Part shown: positions 33,096 through 41,117 of the stretch, one piece after another
Layout of the letters: each line of letters opens with the position of its first letter
Position numbering within the stretch: the first letter of the stretch is position 1
Assembly: GCA_009776725.1 (NCBI GenBank)
Contig: WRNE01000013.1
Coordinates: 1-41,117 of the forward strand
Direction: 5' to 3'
Length of the DNA stretch: 41,117 nucleotides
From: Coriobacteriia bacterium
Lineage (GTDB): Bacteria; Actinomycetota; Coriobacteriia; Coriobacteriales; UBA8131
Notes under the pieces: model-generated
The model's input: the letters and a program-made list of their open reading frames with translations, nothing else
The model's database searches: none
What the model was told of the DNA's origin: nothing
Program-made: the position numbers and the translations under genes

Positions 33096-34442
33096 CTAAA
33101 AAACCAACTCACAGCCGTTGAGCTCAAGATACTGACCTTCTGCGACTGTAACTGATACCTCTGCATCGACATATTCAAAATATTCCGTAGACCCATAGCC
33201 GTGTCGACTGTCTGACTTTATGGCACAGCTGGCTAAGCTGTCAATAGACCGGATCAGGTATTCTCCACTAGGCAGGTCAACTCCAACTTTATACATTCCA
33301 GGCCCTAGCGTCCCAGTCAACTCGATTTTCGGTGCAGTGTCGAAGGTGTAAAGCACTGCTTGTTTGATACTTATGTATTCTCCCTCTTCGACAGTAACTA
33401 TACTCCTTCCCTGAATGTAGACGAGGTACTTGAAAGCATCATAATCCGGGATTGCCGATAGATACATGTAACAAGTGATGAAGTCATTTTCCGGGGATAC
33501 TAGAACATATTCTCCAGCAGGTAGATCGGTACCAGCCTTGTATATGCCTTCAGGCAAGAATCCCTCAAACTCAAATTTCGGAGCATCTTCTAGATAATAT
33601 AACTGGCAACCCTCCAAAGACATGTATTGGCCTTCGGCCACATCTATATACGCATGGTTGCGACAGCTCACAACGCCGATAATGCTTTCATTCTCGCCTG
33701 TAGAATCAGACGCCACCATAATCCATATGTCGTCTGGCGACAAAGCCACATACTCGCCAGATGGTATGTCAACGCCGATTTTATACATTCCTGCAGGAAG
33801 CGCCTTTCCAGGTTGATAATTATAGTTTTGCTGTTTTGCTTGGCCGATGCCTTTTTCTGTAATGGGGATGATCGCCTCACAGGCACTTAGCCATAAATAC
33901 TGGCCTGCTTTAACTGTCAGGTAGATTTGGCCTTCGACCCTGCCACTGGCAGTTATTGTGAGCGAGTTATGCCTGCTGTCAGGTGAGACCTTAAAATATG
34001 CATAAGGGCCCGTTTGTTTGATAATGTACTCACCAGGGCTTAGGTCGAAGCCGACTTTGTACATGCCTTCTGTCTTTGTAACTTTGTCAGTGCTCTTCTG
34101 GGCATCGTTGAAAGCATACAAGACCCCACTGTTAACGATCAGCACCTCGTTGTCTCTGACAGTGACAATCGAGCGAGGAAGCCCCATGTCCGAGGCGATC
34201 TCGTAACTGTCTTTATCATTAGCTTGCGATAATAATTGCCAACTAGTCATATCTATATCTATTGCAACAAGCACGTACTCTCCAGCAGGGATATCGTAGC
34301 CGACTCGATACCTGCCCTCGCCAAGCCCCTCTTCCGGAAAGGCATTATTGCTGCATGCAACTAAAAAAGCTGACGTATTAGCCAAAAGCGATATCAGCAT
34401 CAATGATCTGATGCTGGTACTTACAACATGCTTTAATCTCAT
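33096..34442 (-). CDS. Lipoprotein with five copies of a YKVGxDIPAGEY repeat
   Basis: A 448-residue surface lipoprotein. The signal peptide ends in the lipobox LVAC, with C30 as the lipid-modified residue. Five repeats of about 81-92 residues follow, each beginning with a motif like MYKVGVDLPSGEYLI (near 45, 128, 220, 301 and 384) and ending with VAEGQYLELNGCELV-like sequence. The units are predicted beta-rich modules. Such units are known in Firmicutes and Actinobacteria but have no assigned role that I know of. GGAGG lies 5 bases before the ATG at 34442. The trigger-factor-like gene follows 40 bases after the stop. Confidence 0.85.
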   Translation of the reverse strand: MRLKHVVSTSIRSLMLISLLANTSAFLVACSNNAFPEEGLGEGRYRVGYDIPAGEYVLVAIDIDMTSWQLLSQANDKDSYEIASDMGLPRSIVTVRDNEVLIVNSGVLYAFNDAQKSTDKVTKTEGMYKVGFDLSPGEYIIKQTGPYAYFKVSPDSRHNSLTITASGRVEGQIYLTVKAGQYLWLSACEAIIPITEKGIGQAKQQNYNYQPGKALPAGMYKIGVDIPSGEYVALSPDDIWIMVASDSTGENESIIGVVSCRNHAYIDVAEGQYMSLEGCQLYYLEDAPKFEFEGFLPEGIYKAGTDLPAGEYVLVSPENDFITCYMYLSAIPDYDAFKYLVYIQGRSIVTVEEGEYISIKQAVLYTFDTAPKIELTGTLGPGMYKVGVDLPSGEYLIRSIDSLASCAIKSDSRHGYGSTEYFEYVDAEVSVTVAEGQYLELNGCELVF

Positions 34443-34532
34443 CTTGCCTCCTGAAACAAACGATGACTCGCTGGCGTGAGTGTTCTTGCTAATTATTTAA
34501 ATGATATCGATTTGATGGTTTTGATACAAGCC

Positions 34533-35309
34533 TTACCAGACCCTCGCCACAGTCAAGGCTCGGAGATGCCCAAAGCCAGCAGCCTTGAGCACTGTGCTGG
34601 CAGCGTCAAGTGTTGCACCAGTTGTAAAAACATCATCAAGCAAGATCAGGTTCTTATATTTAAGTCCTTTATTGAGCCTTGCTAATGCCAATGGGCTGGA
34701 CTGCGAGCCAGGCGTCTTTACACTGAACAAGGTAAAAGCGTTTTCTCGTCGTAAAGCCCTAGTCAGGGCACGTTGGTCGGTTTTTGCTGCTTTGTCCAAC
34801 AAGTCGTAAACGGGCAGGTCCAACATAACCGACAACTCGTAGCTAAAGGCTTTGATATGGTCAAAGCCCCGTCTCTGCAAAGCGTTGCTGTCTGCTGGTA
34901 TCCAACTTAGCCCATCTGCCCATAAACGCCACTCTAAAGGAAGGGCATCGGCAGTCAAGCCAGCAAGTACCGTTGCCAGACGCCTCTCGTTCTCGTCTTT
35001 GTACTTCCTTACCAATGACTCGGCGACTTTGTTATAGACCAAGACGCTTAGCGCTTCTTGGAAAGCGAACTCCTCGAAGCCTTCGCGAGTCACGCATTCA
35101 GTACAGAGCTTTCGGCCAAAAGGAGCGCCACAGCGCGGACAGGCCAAAGTGTGATCGATATAGACAAGCTTGCTTCGGTCTTGCCCACAAAGCAGCGAGC
35201 CTGCCTTTTCGCAAACTACGCACCGTGTCGGGTAGACTAGCTCCAACAAGCCTTCTACTATCGGATGGCAGGCAGGCACAGGCCTTCTTAAATCACTCGT
35301 GTCTTGCAT
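34533..35309 (-). CDS. comF: ComF-family phosphoribosyltransferase-like protein
   Basis: A 258-residue protein with an N-terminal zinc-ribbon-like cysteine cluster (CVVCEK..., LLC, CPRCGAPFGRKLCTEC, residues about 30-72) and a phosphoribosyltransferase domain ending in the PRPP loop LILLDDVFTTGATLDAA (about 220-236). ComF proteins take part in DNA uptake during competence. No comEA/EC/FA genes are nearby, so the role in this organism is only suggested. No strong ribosome-binding site is seen before the ATG at 35309. Confidence 0.87.
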   Translation of the reverse strand: MQDTSDLRRPVPACHPIVEGLLELVYPTRCVVCEKAGSLLCGQDRSKLVYIDHTLACPRCGAPFGRKLCTECVTREGFEEFAFQEALSVLVYNKVAESLVRKYKDENERRLATVLAGLTADALPLEWRLWADGLSWIPADSNALQRRGFDHIKAFSYELSVMLDLPVYDLLDKAAKTDQRALTRALRRENAFTLFSVKTPGSQSSPLALARLNKGLKYKNLILLDDVFTTGATLDAASTVLKAAGFGHLRALTVARVW

Positions 35310-35380
35310 GATTGACCGATGTCAAAGCCATAAAAGCCTTTGGGCTTCTCCCGATGTTAGGACTTCACGAAAGCGCTTGA

Positions 35381-36610
35381 TTATGCCAGGGCCTTTGTTA
35401 TCTCGGATGCCGGGAACACCCCGGCCTCGGTGATGATGCCGGTTATCAGCGAGGCACTGGTCACATCAAAGGCCGGGTTGTATATCGGCACGTCTGGAGG
35501 AGTGTTCATAAACCAGGCATCAAAGGCATAGGCCTCGTCTTTGCGGTATATCGACATCTCGTGCCCATGAGCAAACTTGATGTTTCGGGGGCCGGCTAGG
35601 GTAAGCATGCCAAGTGCCCTGCTCGTGGTCTCGTCATCAGCCAGGATTGTTCCGGTTGCTGTAAAGCCAGCCAGTTCGCGGCGATCGCGCTGCTCGATCG
35701 GTATCTGCGAGCCTTCGCTAAGAGAGGCGTCAATAGTTGATAACGGGGCACAAACATAGAAGGGGATATCGTAATAATGCGCGGCGATGGCAAGCATCAG
35801 CGTTCCGATTTTGTTTGCTACGTCCCCGTTTGCGCATATCCTGTCAGCCCCTACTAAGACCATATCGACCCAGCCCGCCTGCATCACAGAGGCCGCCATG
35901 CTGTCCGATATCAGGGTACAAGGCACTCCAGCAACCATCAGCTCCCAAGCGGTCAAGCGGCCGCCCTGGTTGAGCGGGCGGGTCTCGTCGACCCAGACAT
36001 GGCTAAGCCGCTCCTGCCCATAGGCTGTATAGATCACTCCTCCGACCGTGCCGAAAAAAGCAGTTGCCAAGGACCCGGCGTTACAGTGGGTGAGGACGCG
36101 CGAGCCCTTTTTAAGCAAAGGCGCGCCATTTTCACCGATAGCCCGATTGACAGCCTCGTCTTGGACAGCCATCTGCGATGCGAAGCTTACGATGTCTTCT
36201 TTCAACTCTGCCAAGCTTTTGCCTTTCAAGGCCTGGTCATGGCTGTAGTCTTTCAGGCGTTTGGCTCCCCAGGCCAAGTTTACTGCTGTCGGCCGAGCCA
36301 GCGATATCCTTGCTGCTTGCGTGTCGACACCGTAAAGCCATTCGTCGACAGTGGTAGCCGTAGACTCGTTCTCGCTCCAGACAGCGATTGCCATTGCAGC
36401 TGCTATGCCTAAAGCCGGGGCTCCCCGGACAGCAAGCGTCTTGATGGCCAGCTCGACTCCTTCGAGTTTTTGGCAACAAAGGACATCACCGACTAGGGGC
36501 AGGCGGGTCTGGTCAAGCAAGAAGACTCCCGGACGCCCGTTTGTAGCATCGATGTCCCACCAGATGCTACGGGGTATTCTGCTTAGGTCAGCCTTTTGTC
36601 TATCTGTCAT
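35381..36610 (-). CDS. mtnA: Methylthioribose-1-phosphate isomerase
   Basis: A 409-residue member of the eIF2B-like isomerases. RGAPALG (63-69), the catalytic cysteine C176 (LTHCNAGSLAT), DETRPLNQGGRLTAWEL (208-224) and D256 (VGADRICANGDVANKIGT) are all in place, as in the methionine salvage enzyme that converts methylthioribose-1-phosphate to methylthioribulose-1-phosphate. AAGGAG lies 7 bases before the ATG. It is 59 bases downstream of ahcY on the same strand, a sensible pairing because both handle by-products of SAM use. Some relatives act on other ribose phosphates, such as 5-deoxyribose-1-phosphate. Confidence 0.92.
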   Translation of the reverse strand: MTDRQKADLSRIPRSIWWDIDATNGRPGVFLLDQTRLPLVGDVLCCQKLEGVELAIKTLAVRGAPALGIAAAMAIAVWSENESTATTVDEWLYGVDTQAARISLARPTAVNLAWGAKRLKDYSHDQALKGKSLAELKEDIVSFASQMAVQDEAVNRAIGENGAPLLKKGSRVLTHCNAGSLATAFFGTVGGVIYTAYGQERLSHVWVDETRPLNQGGRLTAWELMVAGVPCTLISDSMAASVMQAGWVDMVLVGADRICANGDVANKIGTLMLAIAAHYYDIPFYVCAPLSTIDASLSEGSQIPIEQRDRRELAGFTATGTILADDETTSRALGMLTLAGPRNIKFAHGHEMSIYRKDEAYAFDAWFMNTPPDVPIYNPAFDVTSASLITGIITEAGVFPASEITKALA

Positions 36611-36669
36611 TAGCTGGCTCCTTCCTGCTAGCTGGCTAGCTAACGTTTGATTGCCTGCTGCTTGATTAA

Positions 36670-37983
<1,314 letters not shown>

Positions 37984-38005
37984 CTACTCACAAGTATAAA
38001 GCCAG

Positions 38006-38071
38006 TCGAGACGCTTTCGAGACGCTTTCGAGACGCCATGTAGATGGCCTAGAGATGCCGACATGGCGTCT
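38006..38071. repeat. Three tandem 11-bp repeats running into a perfect hairpin
   Basis: TCGAGACGCTT is repeated at 38006-38016 and 38017-38027, then partly at 38028-38038. The last copy runs into an inverted repeat AGACGCCATGT (38031-38041) with ACATGGCGTCT (38061-38071), an 11-bp perfect stem with a 19-base loop. It lies between the icd stop (38082) and the ahcY start (37929). It may end the icd transcript, but no T-run follows. Confidence 0.6.
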
Positions 38072-38081
38072 AGGGCGGGCT

Positions 38082-39329
38082 CTATAACTGTGCCGCGATG
38101 GCTTGTAAGAACTCCTCTGTGCCAAGGGCCTCTTTTTTATCCAACTGCGAGATATCAGCCAAGTCGGCGGTCATCAGGCCTGAGGCAATGGTTTTCAAGG
38201 TAGCAGCCTCGAGCTTTTGGGCAAACCCGACCAGATCGGCCAGACCGTCCAACTCGCCTCGCCTGGCCAAGGCCCCTGTCCAGGCAAAAATCATCGCCAC
38301 CGGGTTGGTTGACGTCTTTTCGCCGGCTTGCCACCGGTAGTAATGGCGCTGGACTGTCCCATGCGCAGCCTCGTACTCATAATTGCCCTCTGGGGACACC
38401 AGCACGGAGCTCATCATGGCCAGGCTGCCGAAGGCAGAGGCCACCATGTCGCTCATCACGTCCCCGTCGTAATTCTTGGTAGCCCAGATAAAACCGCCCT
38501 CTGACCGCATGGCCCGGGCTACCGCATCGTCAATCAAGGTGTAGAAGAACTCGATGCCTTTCGCCACAAAGCGCTCGCTGAACTCGTCTGCATAGACCTG
38601 CTCGAAGATGTCCCGAAAGCGCCGGTCGTAGGTCGTTGATATGGTGTCCTTCGCCGAGAACCAGAGGTTTTCGCCTCGACTCAAAGCAAACTCCATGCAA
38701 GACCGGGCAAACGAGTGAATCGACGCCTCGGTATTATGCATGCCTAGGACGACTCCTCCAGCCAGGCCCTTGCCATCGGCGCCGCCAGCGTCTGCTGCCT
38801 CGGCAAAATCGTAGACCAGCAAGCGGCGCTCGAGCCCGTCGCTCCGCGTCAGTACCAAGTCCACACGGGCATCCGCCCACTCGTCGACCAGCAATGCCTC
38901 GCTCGCCCGGTAGATATCGCCATAGGCATGGCGGGCGATCGTGATCGGTGCCTTCCAGGCACTAACATACGGGACCATTCCCGCAGCCATGATCGGCGTT
39001 CGAAAGACCGTTCCATCCAGTATCGACCGAATCGTGGCGTTCGGGGAAGGATACATCCGCTTGAGGCCATATTCGGCCATCCGCTCGTCGTTTGGAGTAA
39101 TCGTGGCACACTTCACCGCCACCCCGTATTGTTTCGTGGCCAAGGCAGCCTCATAGGTTGCCTGGTCATCGGTCTTATCCCTGTTCTCCAAGCCTAGGTC
39201 GAAATACAACGTTGCTAGGTCGATGTATGGACGTAGCAGGGTCTCTTTGATCCACGCCCAGATGACCCGGGTCATCTCGTCGCCGTCCATTTCGATCAAG
39301 GGGTTTTTCATGTGGATAAGCTCACTCAT
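38082..39329 (-). CDS. icd: Isocitrate dehydrogenase (NADP+), eukaryote-like type
   Basis: A 415-residue enzyme converting isocitrate to 2-oxoglutarate. NPLIEMDGDEMTRVIW (9-24) is the usual start of the eukaryote-like subfamily, and SPNATIRSILDGTVFR (95-110) is the isocitrate-binding loop. EGGFIWATKNYDGDVMSD and AAHGTVQRHYY are also conserved, and the latter contacts NADP. The start was moved to 39329 because GGAGGG lies 9 bases upstream; a TTG at 39344 overlaps that site. The neighbours are not TCA genes. Confidence 0.94.
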   Translation of the reverse strand: MSELIHMKNPLIEMDGDEMTRVIWAWIKETLLRPYIDLATLYFDLGLENRDKTDDQATYEAALATKQYGVAVKCATITPNDERMAEYGLKRMYPSPNATIRSILDGTVFRTPIMAAGMVPYVSAWKAPITIARHAYGDIYRASEALLVDEWADARVDLVLTRSDGLERRLLVYDFAEAADAGGADGKGLAGGVVLGMHNTEASIHSFARSCMEFALSRGENLWFSAKDTISTTYDRRFRDIFEQVYADEFSERFVAKGIEFFYTLIDDAVARAMRSEGGFIWATKNYDGDVMSDMVASAFGSLAMMSSVLVSPEGNYEYEAAHGTVQRHYYRWQAGEKTSTNPVAMIFAWTGALARRGELDGLADLVGFAQKLEAATLKTIASGLMTADLADISQLDKKEALGTEEFLQAIAAQL

Positions 39330-39501
39330 CTGCGTTCCCTCCAAGGTCTTGTCCTAGATATCGCCAGCCTGGCTGCCCAAGCTCTTGGGACCCGGTTGTT
39401 TATTGGCAATAATCTAGTATACTAGCAGAGTTTATATGTTATAAGTTGCCCAGCTAACACCGACACAGTGCCTTTGCGATACTACGGTCTGTCGGACAGG
39501 C

Positions 39502-40497
39502 CTACTTCTTGCAAAGATCGATGATTTGCGCTGCCCGACGTTGTAGCGGGCCTTTGGAATTGTCGGCATCAAAGCGCATCCGGTCGATCAGGGCCTCTCG
39601 GACCTGTTTTGCCGGATGCCCGGAGGCAAAGCCAATCACCGCGATCAGCATATCCTGGAACTCGGGGTCGCCATGATAGACCTGGATCGCCTCGTCGATG
39701 TAAGGCCAGACACGAACCGAACGTTTGGCATCAAGCCCCCCATATGCGGCTAGGAAACGGACAGCACCAAGGCGGGCGGCTCCGTTCTCCTCGTCGTAAA
39801 GCGAGGCTTCGGCTCCGCTTACCGCGTCGTCTGCAGCGTCTGGGTTCAAAGCGACAATGCGGCTTAGGGCCTCAAGGCTTTCCCAGCGCGTCTGGGCCTC
39901 CGGCCGATGCAAGGCGTCAGCGATCTGCGGAACATAAGGTGCCAGCAAGTCAGGGCGCTTCTCGGAGACAACCGCTAAAGCGCCAGCGCTGAACTGCCTG
40001 ATGCGCCTCTCTGCCCCAGCCAGGTTGTCCACCAGACGCTTCAGGATGGCCTTGTCGGCAATTGCCTGGTCAGCAACATTGAAGCGGTCGTCGTTAGAGT
40101 CGAATACTACCTGCCGGCTATGGCTTCCTGGCTCTGGCTCCGGGGCAACTGCTGTTTTTCGGTGTTTCCCGCCTTTGGCAGTGGACTTGGCTTTTGTTGC
40201 CTTAGCTTTTTCGGTAGCAGGCTTTGCACTGCTAGCCTTGCCTGTCTTAGTTGTGAGTGGGTCTGGCGGCTCTATACTTAAGGCTACATCCCCCAAAGCC
40301 TCGCTGGCCGCCTCGTCAACCACCACCTCGACTACAGGCCTGGCTTTAGCCTTTGTAGCCTTCTGGCTTTTTGCACTGTCATTGACCTCAAGGTCCGCTG
40401 CACCGCCAAGAGCCTCGTCAGCAGGAACCAGCGGATCAACCTTCTTTTTACTAGGAATTTGGATCACTTCCTTTTCGTATGTGATTCTTAATTGCAC
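39502..40497 (-). CDS. HEAT-repeat protein with a Lys/Ala-rich N-terminal region
   Basis: The protein has a disordered, Ala/Lys/Pro-rich N-terminal half (to about residue 135) and a C-terminal half of HEAT-like helical pairs (residues 150-331, for instance AGAERRIRQFSAGALAVVSE and TRWESLEALSRIVAL). HEAT repeats bind partner proteins; the partner is unknown. Basic, Lys-rich tails of this type may contact nucleic acids, but that is a guess. The coordinates use the GTG at 40497. That codon lies 1 base from an extended -10 box, so the true start is more likely the ATT at 40458, preceded by AAGGAAGTGATC, which would give 318 residues. It is followed by a 172-base gap to icd. Confidence 0.75.
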   Translation of the reverse strand: MQLRITYEKEVIQIPSKKKVDPLVPADEALGGAADLEVNDSAKSQKATKAKARPVVEVVVDEAASEALGDVALSIEPPDPLTTKTGKASSAKPATEKAKATKAKSTAKGGKHRKTAVAPEPEPGSHSRQVVFDSNDDRFNVADQAIADKAILKRLVDNLAGAERRIRQFSAGALAVVSEKRPDLLAPYVPQIADALHRPEAQTRWESLEALSRIVALNPDAADDAVSGAEASLYDEENGAARLGAVRFLAAYGGLDAKRSVRVWPYIDEAIQVYHGDPEFQDMLIAVIGFASGHPAKQVREALIDRMRFDADNSKGPLQRRAAQIIDLCKK

Positions 40498-40506
40498 ATT
40501 GTAACA
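40498..40506 (-). promoter_or_regulatory. Extended -10 promoter of the HEAT-repeat gene
   Basis: The minus strand reads TGTTACAAT: TACAAT (40503-40498) with the TGn extension. The start site should be near 40491, inside the first codons of the long reading frame, which argues for a downstream start codon. Confidence 0.55.
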
Positions 40507-40636
40507 TGCAAATACACCGAATTAGACACTGGCAGCTGCCTACATCGGTATCTGCGTCTGAACGAGGGCAAAGCAAACACAGCTTCTCGCTTATGGTGAT
40601 GTGTTTTCTAGGTGAATTCACATCTCGTTCGCTCCG

Positions 40637-40679
40637 CTAAACGCACATATCCAAACTAATCGCCTAATGGTGCGTTTAG
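40637..40679. repeat. Inverted repeat with a 10-bp perfect stem
   Basis: CTAAACGCAC (40637-40646) and GTGCGTTTAG (40670-40679) are separated by 23 bases. There is no T-run. It could be an operator or the end of an unseen transcript. Confidence 0.4.
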
Positions 40680-40855
40680 TGTGGATAAGCACTTGGCCTG
40701 TCGCTGTCCGAACTCTCCGCACCTAGACGTTGGATGAACTGTTATCAGGCAGAACCACCTATTTTGCAGTTGCCTACTGGTACGCTTGGTTTGCGGGTTT
40801 TTCCTGTAAAAGCCAGCCAACATGAGTACGGTCGGGAAGCCAGGCTTACTTGCTA

Positions 40856-40996
40856 CAGAATTGCGTTAGGGTACACTTTTTTCGAGAAAATTAGGGCGAA
40901 TAATTATGTTACTCAGATTAGGCAAATTCCTGACCAGGGCATTTACAAAACGGCTCTTTTTAAGCGGAGAAAAAAGTGTACCCTAACGCAATTCTG
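40856..40996. mobile_element. MITE-like element with 28-bp perfect terminal inverted repeats
   Basis: The ends 40856-40883 and 40969-40996 are perfect inverted copies of 28 bases, beginning CAGAATTGCGTTAGGG and ending in CACTTTTTTC. The element is 141 bp long with an 85-bp AT-rich centre and no transposase frame. No clear target-site duplication flanks it. Long, perfect terminal repeats with a short filler fit a miniature inverted-repeat element mobilised by a transposase elsewhere. Confidence 0.65.
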
Positions 40997-41035
40997 GAGC
41001 ACTTAGCCTTAAATAACGTGTTAGGCAAAGAATAT

Positions 41036-41041
41036 TATAAT
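41036..41041 (+). promoter_or_regulatory. Consensus -10 box at the right edge
   Basis: TATAAT is followed 16 bases later by AAGGAG. The first ATG after the box (41048) opens a frame of only 13 codons (MLKEHGGVMVRQR), which could be a leader peptide. The real gene, if any, lies beyond the window. Confidence 0.4.
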
Positions 41042-41117
41042 ACTAGTATGTTGAAGGAGCATGGGGGCGTGATGGTGCGGCAGCGCTAAGGGCGCTAGGC
41101 GCGTTAGGAAGCGCGAG

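Larger units (their letters stand above)
40507..41117. other. Noncoding right end with inverted repeats and a promoter
   Basis: About 610 bases have no convincing gene. The left half holds an inverted repeat (40637-40679). The right half holds a MITE-like element (40856-40996), then a TATAAT box (41036-41041) and AAGGAG, followed by frames that stop quickly and a GC-rich GCGCTA/GCGTTA-like repeated stretch cut by the window edge. Confidence 0.5.

Noticed and set aside
38006..38038. CRISPR-like repeat
   Set aside because: The units are 11 bp with no spacers, far too short for a CRISPR array.
40734..41006. 90-residue frame across the MITE-like element
   Set aside because: It crosses both terminal repeats, has no ribosome-binding site and looks like a chance frame.

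Overview
The window looks like ordinary chromosome of an actinobacterium, most probably Coriobacteriia. The base composition is mid-GC. There is a DUF2510 membrane protein (a family typical of Actinobacteria), a GPH-type sugar/cation symporter, SpaA/FctA-type wall-anchored pilin domains, a eukaryote-like NADP isocitrate dehydrogenase, and adenosylhomocysteinase next to methylthioribose-1-phosphate isomerase. The class assignment is inferred from gene content only. I see no prophage, CRISPR array, rRNA or transposase gene; the only mobile-looking DNA is a MITE-like element near the right edge.

Layout. 0-2.7 kb (minus): a three-gene operon of amidohydrolase, a 5-formyl-THF cyclo-ligase with an extra four-helix membrane domain, and a SAM methyltransferase. 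2.9 kb: tRNA-Leu(CAG). 3-7 kb: cell-surface genes (a lipoprotein, a membrane protein, a beta-helix-like surface protein) and a DUF2691-like protein. 7.4-10.6 kb: archaeal-type thymidylate synthase, cysteine synthase, and an FctA/SpaA-type surface protein with a strong terminator. 11-12.8 kb: acyl-CoA synthetase behind a leader that can fold into competing hairpins. 12.9-15.6 kb: Elp3 (tRNA wobble-uridine radical SAM/GNAT enzyme) divergent from a Trm9/ALKBH8-like tRNA methyltransferase, the two start codons lying 16 bp apart across a perfectly palindromic -10 box. 15.5-17 kb: two tandem paralogous genes of unknown function. 17.2-19 kb: a Cho-type UvrC nuclease facing an SRAP (HMCES/YedK) abasic-site protein. 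19.4-20.8 kb: the GPH transporter.

20.9-30.7 kb (minus) is a housekeeping block in the order greA-lysS-clpC-DUF2510 gene-ispD-ispF-cysS-rlmB-yacP, preceded by tatA. It resembles the Bacillus subtilis lysS...clpC...ispD-ispF...cysS...rlmB-rae1 neighbourhood with several genes missing. 31-35.3 kb: galU, a degenerate trigger-factor-like protein, a five-repeat lipoprotein and a ComF phosphoribosyltransferase. 35.4-39.3 kb: mtnA, ahcY and icd, i.e. recycling of SAM by-products plus the TCA cycle. 39.5-40.5 kb: a HEAT-repeat protein whose best ribosome-binding site points to an ATT start. 40.5-41.1 kb is noncoding, with inverted repeats, a 141-bp MITE-like element and a promoter running off the window.

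The most interesting signals are the Elp3/Trm9-like pair with its shared leaderless promoter, the structured leader of the acyl-CoA synthetase, the trigger-factor-like protein lacking both the PPIase domain and the ribosome-docking signature, the membrane-fused folate enzyme, and the probable ATT start codon.
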